Source of the DNA: Burkholderiales bacterium | Lineage (GTDB): Bacteria > Pseudomonadota > Gammaproteobacteria > Burkholderiales > Burkholderiaceae | Direction of reading: 5' to 3' | NCBI GenBank assembly: GCA_947447845.1 | Contig: CANFNO010000080.1 | Coordinates: 1 to 8,729, forward strand | Length of the DNA: 8,729 nt | Part shown: positions 1-6,503 of the stretch, in pieces | Numbering within the stretch: the stretch's first letter is position 1 | Layout of the letters: each line of letters begins with the position of its first letter | Notes under the pieces: generated by a model | Told to the model about the DNA's origin: nothing | Databases searched by the model: none | Seen by the model: only the letters and a program-made list of their open reading frames with translations | Position numbers and translations under genes: made by a program

Positions 1-598
1 GAAGCCACAAATTGAATTTCCAGGTGCGGTGTCCGGACGACTACGCCCCGCCAATAAATGGCGCCCGATCGAGCAGGCCACCGTGTCCTACGGATACGGC
101 CTGTCGGCCTCGCTGTTCCAGATGGTGCGTTCCTACACCGTGTTCTCGCACGACGGTCTGATCATTCCGGCCACGCTCATGAAAAACACCGAGCCTGCCG
201 TGGGCGTGCGGGTGTTTTCCGCAGACACTGCCGCCGAAGTGCGCAAGATGCTGCAAATGGCCGCCGGCCCCGGTGGCACCGGCCCCAAGGCTCAGACCCA
301 GGGCTACTCGGTGGGCGGCAAGTCCGGCACCGCATACAAGCAGCAGGGCAAGGGCTACGGCACGGACGGCAACCGCAAATACCGCAGCTGGTTCGTGGGC
401 ATGGCGCCAATCGACAAGCCGCGCTTGATCGTCGGCGTGATGCTGGACGAGCCCAGCGCCGGTCGGTATTTCGGTGGTGACGTGGCGGCCCCGGTGTTCA
501 GCGACACCGTGCAGCAAACCCTGCGTCTGCTCAATGTGCAGCCCGATATGGCGGTGCGCCCCAATATCGTCGCCAGCGCCGTGGAGGAGAGCTTCTGA
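1..598 (+). CDS. ftsI: FtsI / PBP3 septal peptidoglycan transpeptidase, C-terminal part (5' truncated by window)
   Basis: The reading frame is open from base 2 to the TGA at 596-598, giving about 198 codons of the C-terminal part of a class B penicillin-binding protein. FtsI cross-links septal peptidoglycan in the periplasm as partner of FtsW. Visible here are a W-x-x-I-E-x-A-T-x-S-Y-G-Y-G-L stretch (about 59-105), typical of PBP3 between the active-site motifs, and the third penicillin-binding motif K-S-G-T-A at 320-334 (KTGT in E. coli). After it comes a W-F-V-G-M-A-P segment and a D-E-P-x-A-G-R-Y-F-G-G-D-V-A-A-P-V-F segment, both characteristic of the family's end. The catalytic SxxK and the SxN motif lie upstream of the window. 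The GTG at 29 is only an internal codon, not a start. The stop shares one base with the murE start (TGATG), suggesting translational coupling. Identification is secure from motifs and context. Confidence 0.95.
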   Translation, partial: KPQIEFPGAVSGRLRPANKWRPIEQATVSYGYGLSASLFQMVRSYTVFSHDGLIIPATLMKNTEPAVGVRVFSADTAAEVRKMLQMAAGPGGTGPKAQTQGYSVGGKSGTAYKQQGKGYGTDGNRKYRSWFVGMAPIDKPRLIVGVMLDEPSAGRYFGGDVAAPVFSDTVQQTLRLLNVQPDMAVRPNIVASAVEESF

Positions 599-2133
599 TG
601 CTGCACTCCACCACACAAGCAGCGCAATGGCTCAAAGCCCACGTGACCGGCACGCTGCGCACCGACAGCCGTGCAGTGCAGCCCGGCGACGCCTTTGTCG
701 CCTGGCCCGGTGCTGCGGTGGACGGACGTTCTTTTGTGAATGCGGCCTTGCAGGCGGGCGCTGCGGTGTGTCTGGTCGAAGCAGAGGGCCTTGAATCCTT
801 TGATTTACCAGCCGAGCGCGTCCAGAGCTTTAGCGGCCTCAAAGCCGCCACTGGGCCGATTGCTGCGGAGTATTTTGCAAACCCTTCTGAAGAAGTCGCC
901 GTGTTGGCGGTCACGGGTACCAACGGCAAGACGTCCACTGCCTGGTGGCTGGCGCAAGCCCTGTCGGCGCTGAAGGGTGAGCACAGCATTCCTTGCGCCA
1001 TGATCGGCACACTGGGTGTGGGCCGTCCGCCCGCAGCGGGTTCGCAAGAAAACGCTGCAACCGCCCAGGGCGATGTCGTGTCCACCGGCCTGACCACGCC
1101 TGATCCGGTGCAGTTGCAATCGGCGCTACGCCGTTTTGCCGCGCAAGGTATCAAGGCCTGCGCTATCGAAGCCTCCAGCATCGGCATCGAAGAAGCCCGC
1201 CTGGACGGTGCGCAGATTCGCATGGCGTTGTTCACCAATTTCACCCAGGACCATCTGGATTACCACGGCAACATGGACGCCTACTGGCAAGCCAAGCGTC
1301 GCCTATTTGCTTGGGCCGGTCTGCGTAGCGTGGTTGTGAATCTGGACGATGTGCGGGGCGTTGAATTGGCCAGTGCGCTGGATGGCAGTGGCCTCGATGT
1401 GTGGACCGTGTCCACGGTGCGCGCCGCCCGCTTGCAGGCACGCAAACTGGTTTACCACGCAAATGGCATGGGTTTCGACGTGGTGGAGGGCGACACGGCG
1501 CTGCCGTTGCAAACCAACCTGATTGGCAGCTACAACGTTTCCAATTTACTGGGCGTGCTGGCCGCCATGCGCGCCTTGGGCGTGCCACTGGCCGACGCGG
1601 TGCAGGCCTGCAGCCAGCTGCATGCGGTGCCGGGTCGAATGGAATGCCTGGGTGACGCCAACACACCGCTGGTCGCGGTGGACTATGCCCACACCCCTGA
1701 CGCGCTCGACCATGCGCTGCAAGCCTTGCGCCCCATGGTGAAGGCACGCGGAGGCAAGCTCTGGTGTGTGTTTGGCTGCGGTGGCGACCGGGACGCCTCC
1801 AAGCGTCCGCTGATGGGCGCGATTGCGGCCAAACTTGCGGACCAAGTGGTGGTTACCAGCGACAACCCGCGCAGCGAAAAACCCGAAGCCATCATTGCGC
1901 AAATTCTGCTGGGTCTGCCTTCCTGCAACACCCTGGTCGTGCAGCCGGATCGGGCCCAGGCGATTGCCCAGACGATTCAACGCGCCGCTGCCGAGGATGT
2001 GGTGCTGCTGGCCGGCAAAGGGCACGAAGCCACGCAGGAAATCGCGGGCATCAAGACAGCGTTCTCGGACCGTGCTCACGCGGTGACCGCTTTGCAGCAA
2101 TGGCGCAAGTCTGGTGCGGAGTCGCAAGCATGA
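598..2133 (+). CDS. murE: UDP-MurNAc-L-Ala-D-Glu:meso-diaminopimelate ligase MurE
   Basis: 511 aa cytoplasmic Mur ligase that adds meso-diaminopimelate to UDP-MurNAc-L-Ala-D-Glu using ATP. The ATG at 598 overlaps the ftsI stop and has a strong Shine-Dalgarno GGAGGAG at 583-589, 8 nt upstream. Domain 1 has T-D-S-R (22-25) and P-G-D (29-31) for UDP-substrate binding. Domain 2 has the ATP P-loop G-T-N-G-K-T-S-T (107-114), E-A-S-S (191-194), T-Q-D-H-L-D-Y-H-G-N (216-225) and K233, which fits the carbamylated lysine. The G-S-Y-N-V-S-N (310-316) and P-G-R-M-E (345-349) motifs lead to domain 3, with D-Y-A-H-T-P-D (362-368), G-C-G-G-D-R-D (393-399) and G-K-G-H-E (473-477). The D-N-P-R motif at 422-425 is the signature associated with meso-DAP rather than lysine specificity, as expected for a Gram-negative. 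Length is normal (E. coli 495 aa). The isoleucine in E-A-S-S-I-G replaces the histidine of E. coli S-S-H-G, probably a lineage difference. Confidence 0.97.
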   Translation: MLHSTTQAAQWLKAHVTGTLRTDSRAVQPGDAFVAWPGAAVDGRSFVNAALQAGAAVCLVEAEGLESFDLPAERVQSFSGLKAATGPIAAEYFANPSEEVAVLAVTGTNGKTSTAWWLAQALSALKGEHSIPCAMIGTLGVGRPPAAGSQENAATAQGDVVSTGLTTPDPVQLQSALRRFAAQGIKACAIEASSIGIEEARLDGAQIRMALFTNFTQDHLDYHGNMDAYWQAKRRLFAWAGLRSVVVNLDDVRGVELASALDGSGLDVWTVSTVRAARLQARKLVYHANGMGFDVVEGDTALPLQTNLIGSYNVSNLLGVLAAMRALGVPLADAVQACSQLHAVPGRMECLGDANTPLVAVDYAHTPDALDHALQALRPMVKARGGKLWCVFGCGGDRDASKRPLMGAIAAKLADQVVVTSDNPRSEKPEAIIAQILLGLPSCNTLVVQPDRAQAIAQTIQRAAAEDVVLLAGKGHEATQEIAGIKTAFSDRAHAVTALQQWRKSGAESQA

Positions 2134-3539
2134 CGCCCATGATGCAAATGAAAGCTGCCGCGCAATGGCTGACCGGTGCAAACTTGGTAGGCGATGGCGA
2201 AGTCAACGTGCGGCGCGTGCACACCGACACCCGCAGCGTGGAGCCTGGCGATTTGTTCCTGGCCCTCAAAGGTGAGAAGTTCGACGCCAACAGCATGCTG
2301 CATGAGGCCTGCGCTCAGGGCGCTGCGGGCCTTATTTGCCATGCTGGCCTGGCTGCTGAAAGCTATCCCGCAGGCATTCCCCGCATCGAAGTGGCCGACA
2401 CCCACGCGGCGCTTACGCAACTCGCCACAGGTTGGCGCGCGCAGTTTCCCATTCCCTTGATCGCGGTCACCGGCAGCAACGGCAAGACCACGGTCACGCA
2501 GATGATTGCCAGCATCCTCAGTGCCGCTGCAGGCGACGATGCCTTGGCCACACGCGGCAACTTGAACAACGATATTGGCGTGCCACTCACCGTCCTGCGC
2601 CTGCGCGCACACCATCGCATTGCGGTGGTGGAGTTAGGCATGAACCATCCTGGCGAAATAGAAGCCCTAGCAGCGATTGCACAGCCCACCGTGGCTTTGG
2701 TGAACAACGCGCAGCGTGAGCACCTCGAATTCATGCAGACGGTGAAAGCCGTGGCACAAGAGAATGGCTCAGTCATTGGGTCACTTGCGGTCAGCGGCAC
2801 GGCCGTGTTTCCCGCGGATGACGACTTTACGGCGTTGTGGGCTGATCTGGCCGAACCGCGTCGCGTGGCCCGCTTTGCACTGGCAGCCACAGACAGCACC
2901 CAGGACCTTGTCTGTCATGCCGCTGTGTGGCTGGACGGTGCCTGGTCGGTGCAGGCTTATGGCATGGGCAGCGCTTTGAATTTCCGCTTGCACATTGCCG
3001 GTCGCCACAACGTCAAGAACGCTCTTGCCGCGGCCGCCTGTGCCTTGTCGGCTGGTGTGTCGGTAGACGCGGTGGTGCAGGGTCTGGAGGCCTTTGTGCC
3101 GGTCAAGGGCCGCTCGCGCGCCGTGGCCTTGGTTATGGCTGACCGCACCCGCACGCTGGTGGACGATACCTACAACGCCAACCCCGACTCGGTGCGCGCT
3201 GCGATTGCCGTGCTGGCCGAATTGCCTGCGCCGCGCCTCTTGGTATTGGGCGATATGGGCGAGGTGGGCGAGCAGGGCCCGGCCTTCCATACCGAAGCGG
3301 GCTCAGAAGCCCTGGCCGCAGGCATTGAACACTTTTTTGCCATGGGCGAACTAGCCAAGTCTGCGGTTGCCGCCTTCCCTGGTGCGCGTCACTTCACCTC
3401 CATCGAAGACCTGAACGCCGCAGTGCTGCAGCAGTTGCCGCAGGTGAGCAGTCTGCTGGTCAAAGGCTCGCGCTTCATGCGCATGGAGCGCGTAGTTGAA
3501 GCGGTTAGCGCCGCCGCACAAACGCAGGGCACACCATGA
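2130..3539 (+). CDS. murF: UDP-MurNAc-tripeptide:D-alanyl-D-alanine ligase MurF
   Basis: 469 aa cytoplasmic Mur ligase that adds D-Ala-D-Ala to the UDP-MurNAc-tripeptide, completing the pentapeptide precursor. The chosen ATG overlaps the murE stop as ATGA and has GGAG at 2118-2121, 8 nt upstream. The frame is open much further upstream inside murE, but that is only lack of stops. ATG codons at 2139, 2142 and 2148 are less well placed. Motifs: H-T-D-T-R (31-35) and P-G-D-L-F (39-43) in domain 1; P-loop G-S-N-G-K-T-T-V (115-122); [13 protein letters not shown] (142-154); E-L-G-M-N-H-P-G-E (168-176); N-N-A-Q-R-E-H-L-E (192-200); G-R-H-N-V-K-N-A (291-298); K-G-R-S-R (326-330); [10 protein letters not shown] (345-354); and G-D-M-G-E (374-378). 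Odd point: where E. coli MurF reads A-K-G-E-I, with a lysine thought to be carbamylated, this protein reads E-N-G-S-V-I (211-216), with no lysine. The rest of the protein looks fully functional. Confidence 0.96.
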   Translation: MTPMMQMKAAAQWLTGANLVGDGEVNVRRVHTDTRSVEPGDLFLALKGEKFDANSMLHEACAQGAAGLICHAGLAAESYPAGIPRIEVADTHAALTQLATGWRAQFPIPLIAVTGSNGKTTVTQMIASILSAAAGDDALATRGNLNNDIGVPLTVLRLRAHHRIAVVELGMNHPGEIEALAAIAQPTVALVNNAQREHLEFMQTVKAVAQENGSVIGSLAVSGTAVFPADDDFTALWADLAEPRRVARFALAATDSTQDLVCHAAVWLDGAWSVQAYGMGSALNFRLHIAGRHNVKNALAAAACALSAGVSVDAVVQGLEAFVPVKGRSRAVALVMADRTRTLVDDTYNANPDSVRAAIAVLAELPAPRLLVLGDMGEVGEQGPAFHTEAGSEALAAGIEHFFAMGELAKSAVAAFPGARHFTSIEDLNAAVLQQLPQVSSLLVKGSRFMRMERVVEAVSAAAQTQGTP

Positions 3540-3580
3540 AACCAAACAACAAAAAGAAGGAATTCCACCCATGCTTCTAA
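3536..3580 (+). other. 14-codon mini-ORF bridging murF stop and mraY start
   Basis: An ATG at 3536 overlaps the murF TGA in the ATGA arrangement seen at other junctions of this operon. It opens a lysine-rich 14-codon frame ([14 protein letters not shown]) ending in TAA at 3578-3580, ten bases inside mraY and in a different frame. It cannot be an alternative mraY start. It may be a coupling device that carries ribosomes from murF to the mraY Shine-Dalgarno, or a chance by-product of the ATGA. The stretch is A-rich, unlike the GC-rich genes around it. No function can be claimed. Confidence 0.25.
3556..3561 (+). promoter_or_regulatory. Shine-Dalgarno of mraY
   Basis: The purine stretch AAGAAGGA, with core GAAGGA at 3556-3561, lies 9 nt before ATG 3571. 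It decides the mraY start, because the open frame extends upstream into murF to 3496. The 31-nt murF-mraY spacer is unusually A-rich, which should keep this site unstructured. Confidence 0.75.
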
Positions 3581-4749
3581 GCCTGGCCCAATGGCTGCAA
3601 ACCCTGTCACCGGAATTCGGTTACTTCCGCGTCTTCCAATACATCACCTTCCGCGCCGTGATGGCGGCGCTCACCGCCTTGCTGATTGGCCTGGCCGCTG
3701 GCCCTTATGTGATTCGCCGCCTGACGGAACTCAAGATCGGCCAGCCGATTCGCGGCTACGGCATGGAAAGCCACTTGAGCAAGAGCGGCACCCCCACCAT
3801 GGGCGGTGTGTTGATTCTGCTGTCCATCGTGGTCTCCACGCTGCTGTGGTTTGACTGGAGCAACCGCTTTGTCTGGATCGTGCTCATCGTGACACTCGGC
3901 TTTGGTGCCATTGGCTGGGTGGACGACTGGCGCAAGGTGGTGCGCAAAGACCCGGAAGGCATGCGCTCACGCGAAAAGTACTTCTGGCAATCGGTGATTG
4001 GCCTGCTGGCCGCTTTGTATTTGGTGTTCAGCATTTCTGAGAGCTCCAACCTGCGCGTGATGCAGTTGTTTTTTCAGTGGGTCAGCTCCGGCTTCGATGT
4101 GAACCTGCCACCTAAAGCCGGCCTGTTGCTGCCCTTCTTCAAAGAGGTGAGTTATCCCCTGGGCGTGCTGGGCTTCGTCATCCTCACCTACCTGGTGATT
4201 GTGGGCTCCAGCAACGCGGTGAATCTCACCGACGGTCTGGATGGCCTGGCCATCATGCCGGTGGTGCTGGTGGGCTCCTGCCTGGGAATTTTTGCCTACG
4301 TGACGGGTAGCGCCGTGTATTCCAAATACCTGTTCTTCCCGCACATTCCAGGCTCCGGTGAACTGATGATTTTCTGCTCGGCGCTGGCGGGTTCCGGTCT
4401 GGCATTTTTGTGGTTCAACACCCATCCGGCCCAGGTGTTTATGGGTGATGTGGGTGCGCTCGCTTTAGGTGCCGCGCTGGGCACCGTCGCAGTGATCGTG
4501 CGCCAGGAAATCGTGCTCGCCATCATGGGCGGAATTTTTGTCGTGGAAGCCCTGTCCGTGATGCTGCAGGTGAGCTATTTCAAATACACCAAGAAGAAGT
4601 TTGGGACCGGCAAGCGCCTGCTGAAGATGGCACCGCTGCACCACCATTTTGAGAAGCATGGCTGGAAGGAAACGCAAGTCGTAGTGCGCTTCTGGATCAT
4701 CACCATCCTGCTGTGCCTGATCGGCCTGTCCACCCTGAAGTTGCGCTAA
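3571..4749 (+). CDS. mraY: Phospho-N-acetylmuramoyl-pentapeptide transferase MraY (lipid I synthase)
   Basis: 392 aa polytopic inner-membrane enzyme that transfers phospho-MurNAc-pentapeptide from UDP to undecaprenyl phosphate, making lipid I. The start at ATG 3571 gives the family's usual amphipathic N-terminus (M-L-L-S-L-A-Q-W-L) and has a Shine-Dalgarno 9 nt upstream. Motifs: K-S-G-T-P-T-M-G-G (71-79); the D-D-W-R-K active-site pair D118/D119, matching E. coli D115/D116; [12 protein letters not shown] (215-226); F-M-G-D-V-G (290-295) with D293, matching catalytic D267; and the histidine cluster P-L-H-H-H-F-E (355-361). About ten hydrophobic membrane segments are visible, for example around residues 27-48, 78-95 and 96-113. 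It is slightly longer than E. coli MraY (360 aa), because of a longer loop near residues 150-180, which I believe is common in Burkholderiales. It is separated from murD by a 91-bp repeat. Confidence 0.97.
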   Translation: MLLSLAQWLQTLSPEFGYFRVFQYITFRAVMAALTALLIGLAAGPYVIRRLTELKIGQPIRGYGMESHLSKSGTPTMGGVLILLSIVVSTLLWFDWSNRFVWIVLIVTLGFGAIGWVDDWRKVVRKDPEGMRSREKYFWQSVIGLLAALYLVFSISESSNLRVMQLFFQWVSSGFDVNLPPKAGLLLPFFKEVSYPLGVLGFVILTYLVIVGSSNAVNLTDGLDGLAIMPVVLVGSCLGIFAYVTGSAVYSKYLFFPHIPGSGELMIFCSALAGSGLAFLWFNTHPAQVFMGDVGALALGAALGTVAVIVRQEIVLAIMGGIFVVEALSVMLQVSYFKYTKKKFGTGKRLLKMAPLHHHFEKHGWKETQVVVRFWIITILLCLIGLSTLKLR

Positions 4750-4788
4750 AAATGGTTGCCCCCACGTTTGCTGCTACGCAGCTGCTCT

Positions 4789-4803
4789 GCCCCCCGAGGG
4801 GGC
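4789..4803 (+). promoter_or_regulatory. GC-only hairpin in mraY-murD gap
   Basis: A perfect 6-bp stem GCCCCC/GGGGGC with a CGA loop. It is very stable for its size. The right arm could alternatively pair with the upstream copy of GCCCCC at 4758-4763, enclosing the 4770-4782 hairpin, so two folds compete. It could protect the mraY mRNA 3' end, mark an RNase processing site, or slow transcription. Lack of a U tract argues against an intrinsic terminator. Confidence 0.5.
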
Positions 4804-4808
4804 CGTTC

Positions 4809-4835
4809 GCCTCCTTGGGGCGGCCCGGCGGAGGC
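4809..4835 (+). promoter_or_regulatory. Repeat-borne Shine-Dalgarno of murD inside a predicted hairpin
   Basis: GGAGG at 4830-4834 lies 6 nt before ATG 4841 and is the only good ribosome-binding site for murD. The upstream GCCTCC (4809-4814) is perfectly complementary to GGAGGC (4830-4835). The 15-nt loop between them can form a small GGG-CGG-CCC stem (4818-4826). The murD ribosome-binding site could thus be masked unless the region is melted, for example by ribosomes or another fold. The sequence complementarity is seen directly; regulation is inference. Confidence 0.5.
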
Positions 4836-4840
4836 TTGTC

Positions 4841-6373
4841 ATGAATAGCCTGCGCAACCTCCACGTCATGATCCTGGGCCTGGGTGCGTCCGGTCTGGCC
4901 ATGGTGCGTTGGTGCGCGTTGCACGGTGCTACCGTGACCGTGGTGGATACGCGCGAGGCGCCGCCTCAGCTTGCCGTGTTGCGCACTGAGTTGCCAGAAG
5001 TGACCTTCGTGCATTCGACCTTCAATGCAACGTTGATTGAAGGCACGGATATTCGTGCCGTCTTCAAGAGTCCGGGCTTGAGCCCCGCTGAGACTGCGGG
5101 CGTGATGGATGCGGCGCAAAAATTGGGTCTGTGGGTGGGTGGCGAACTCAGTCTGTTTGCCCTGGCACTCAAAGACCTGGCGCAAAGCCCTGTGCCCACG
5201 ATCAACGCACACTACGCGCCAAAAGTGTTGGCGATTACCGGCACCAATGGCAAAACCACCGTCACCTCGCTCACTGGTCATCTGGTGCGTTGGGCAGGCA
5301 AGAGCGTTGCGGTGGCTGGCAACATCGGCCCGACGTTGCTGGATACATTGGCCAAGGCATTGACAGAAGACGCACTGCCAGAAGTCTGGGTGCTGGAGTT
5401 GTCCAGCTTTCAACTCGACTTGCCCAGTGGCTTCGAACCCACCGCCGCCGTGGTACTCAACCTGACGCAAGACCACCTAGACTGGCACGGCAACATGGCC
5501 GCCTATGCCAAGGCGAAGTCCAACATCTTTGGCACAACCGGCCTGATGATTCTGAACCGCGAAGACGCCGGCGTGATGGCCATGCGCCCCGAACCTTTGC
5601 GCGCGAAACTGCAGCGCCCCATCGAGCGCGAGTACGTGGCCTTCGGCACCGACATGCCCCAGCGCCCCGGCGACTTCGGGCTGGAAGAAATGAACGGCAT
5701 GGTCTGGCTGGTGCGTGCGTTGGAGGCCGATGAGACGCGCAAGAAATATCAGCACCTCGAAGAGCTGCACATCCAGCGCTTCATGCCGGCCGATGCACTG
5801 CGCATTCGTGGTCGCCACAACGCCAGCAATGCGCTGGCTGCACTGGCCCTGTGTTCTGCTGCGGGCTGCGCGCTGGGCCCCATCCTGTTTGGCCTGCGCG
5901 AATACCGGGGTGAACCGCACCGCGTTGAAAGTATCGGCATTTTGAATGGCGTCGAATTTTTTGATGACAGCAAGGGCACCAACGTAGGCGCTACTGCCGC
6001 GGCCCTGAACGGCCTGGGTGAAGACCGCAAACTCATCTTGCTGTTGGGTGGCGAAGGTAAGGGGCAAGATTTCTCGCCGCTGGCAGCACCCATTACCCGC
6101 TATGTGCGCACCGTCGTGCTGTTTGGCCGCGATGCGCCGCTGATTCGTGAAGCCATTGCCGCCACTGAAGTGCCGTTGCTTGACGCCACCACCATGGACG
6201 ACGCAGTGGCGCAAGCCAACCGCGTCGCGCATGCGGGTGACGCGGTGTTGCTGTCGCCCGCCTGCGCCAGCTTTGACATGTTCAAAGACTATGCCCACCG
6301 CGCTCAGTGCTTTGTCGATGCCGTGCGTGCGCTGGCGCTGGAAAACGGCTCGGATCTGGAGTCGTCGACATGA
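4841..6373 (+). CDS. murD: UDP-MurNAc-L-alanine:D-glutamate ligase MurD
   Basis: 510 aa cytoplasmic Mur ligase that adds D-glutamate to UDP-MurNAc-L-Ala. ATG 4841 is preceded by GGAGG at 6 nt. The N-terminal Rossmann-like domain carries G-L-G-A-S-G (13-18) and D36, typical of MurD. Central motifs: G-T-N-G-K-T-T (134-140), E-L-S-S-F-Q-L-D (186-193), N-L-T-Q-D-H-L-D-W-H-G-N (207-218), K226 in the carbamylated-lysine position, and G-R-H-N-A-S-N-A (324-331). C-terminal motifs: H-R-V-E (360-363), D-D-S-K-G-T-N-V-G-A-T (375-385), G-G-E-G-K-G-Q-D-F (403-411) and S-P-A-C-A-S-F-D (472-479), which bind substrate. It is about 70 residues longer than E. coli MurD (438 aa). Extra sequence lies before the P-loop and, about 30 residues, in the central domain around 240-320. 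All catalytic motifs are intact. Its TGA overlaps an ATG (ATGA, 6370-6373) that now leads into a mini-ORF rather than ftsW. Confidence 0.96.
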   Translation: MNSLRNLHVMILGLGASGLAMVRWCALHGATVTVVDTREAPPQLAVLRTELPEVTFVHSTFNATLIEGTDIRAVFKSPGLSPAETAGVMDAAQKLGLWVGGELSLFALALKDLAQSPVPTINAHYAPKVLAITGTNGKTTVTSLTGHLVRWAGKSVAVAGNIGPTLLDTLAKALTEDALPEVWVLELSSFQLDLPSGFEPTAAVVLNLTQDHLDWHGNMAAYAKAKSNIFGTTGLMILNREDAGVMAMRPEPLRAKLQRPIEREYVAFGTDMPQRPGDFGLEEMNGMVWLVRALEADETRKKYQHLEELHIQRFMPADALRIRGRHNASNALAALALCSAAGCALGPILFGLREYRGEPHRVESIGILNGVEFFDDSKGTNVGATAAALNGLGEDRKLILLLGGEGKGQDFSPLAAPITRYVRTVVLFGRDAPLIREAIAATEVPLLDATTMDDAVAQANRVAHAGDAVLLSPACASFDMFKDYAHRAQCFVDAVRALALENGSDLESST

Positions 6374-6438
6374 CCGCCGCGCCGGGCCGCCCCAAGCAAG
6401 GTTGCACCGCAGTGCGAAGCACGGAGGTGTTCCTGTGA
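6370..6438 (+). other. Mini-ORF 1 (22 codons) linking murD stop to repeat unit 2
   Basis: The ATG at 6370 overlaps the murD TGA (ATGA) and has GGAG at 6358-6361, 8 nt upstream, so it has proper start signals. The frame runs through repeat unit 1 ([12 protein letters not shown]...STEVFL) and stops at TGA 6436-6438, overlapping the next GTG at 6435 (GTGA). The peptide has no recognisable domain. The signals suggest it may be translated, at least as a coupling leader. A functional peptide is not claimed. Confidence 0.4.
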
Positions 6439-6503
6439 CCGCCGCGCCGGGCCGCCCCAAGCAAGGTTGCACCGCAGTGCGAAGCACGGAGGTGTTCCTG
6501 TGA
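6435..6503 (+). other. Mini-ORF 2 (22 codons) linking repeat unit 2 to ftsW
   Basis: Starts with GTG 6435, with GGAGGT (6423-6428) 6 nt upstream supplied by repeat unit 1. It encodes the same peptide as mini-ORF 1 except for the start codon, and stops at TGA 6501-6503, overlapping the proposed ftsW GTG at 6500 (GTGA). Together with mini-ORF 1 it forms a chain of overlapping stop-start pairs leading from murD to ftsW. Confidence 0.35.
6464..6499 (+). promoter_or_regulatory. Repeat-borne Shine-Dalgarno of ftsW with hairpin
   Basis: GGAGGT (6488-6493) lies 6 nt before GTG 6500 and is the only strong ribosome-binding site near the ftsW start. It sits in a possible stem-loop: GTGC (6477-6480) with GCAC (6484-6487) around a GAA loop, then CACC (6470-6473) with GGTG (6491-6494), and possibly AGG (6464-6466) with CCT (6497-6499). 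An identical site occurs 65 bp upstream for mini-ORF 2. Part of the Shine-Dalgarno would be paired, so access may depend on ribosomes arriving from upstream. Confidence 0.5.

Larger units (their letters stand above)
4757..4835 (+). repeat. GC-rich hairpin-forming intergenic repeat upstream of murD
   Basis: The mraY-murD gap (4750-4840) is filled by a palindrome-rich element unlike coding DNA. It contains GCCCCC at 4758-4763 and again at 4789-4794, a GCTGC-TAC-GCAGC hairpin (4770-4782), a GCCCCC-CGA-GGGGGC hairpin (4789-4803), and a GCCTCC...GGAGGC pair (4809-4814 with 4830-4835). Its reverse complement contains CGCCGGGCCGCCCCAAG (4814-4830), found exactly in both copies of the tandem repeat before ftsW. 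From memory, elements of the type CTTGGGGCGGCCCGGCGG recur between genes of Comamonadaceae genomes; a genome search would be needed to confirm this. The repeat ends in the GGAGG that serves murD. There is no poly-T tract, so it is not a standard intrinsic terminator. Confidence 0.75.

Noticed and set aside
531..1244. 237-codon - strand frame over the 5' part of murE
   Set aside because: A shadow of murE in a high-GC genome; no motif and no plausible start signals.
4789..4803. Possible intrinsic terminator after mraY
   Set aside because: The stem is strong but no T run follows, and the essential genes downstream continue on the same strand without a visible promoter.
4700..5476. 258-codon - strand frame across the mraY end, repeat and murD start
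   Set aside because: Antisense to two well-supported genes and runs through palindromic intergenic DNA; composition looks like a shadow frame.
3000..5830. Matching GGTCGCCACAAC at 3000 (murF) and 5810 (murD)
   Set aside because: Encodes the conserved G-R-H-N motif of homologous Mur ligases; not a DNA repeat element.
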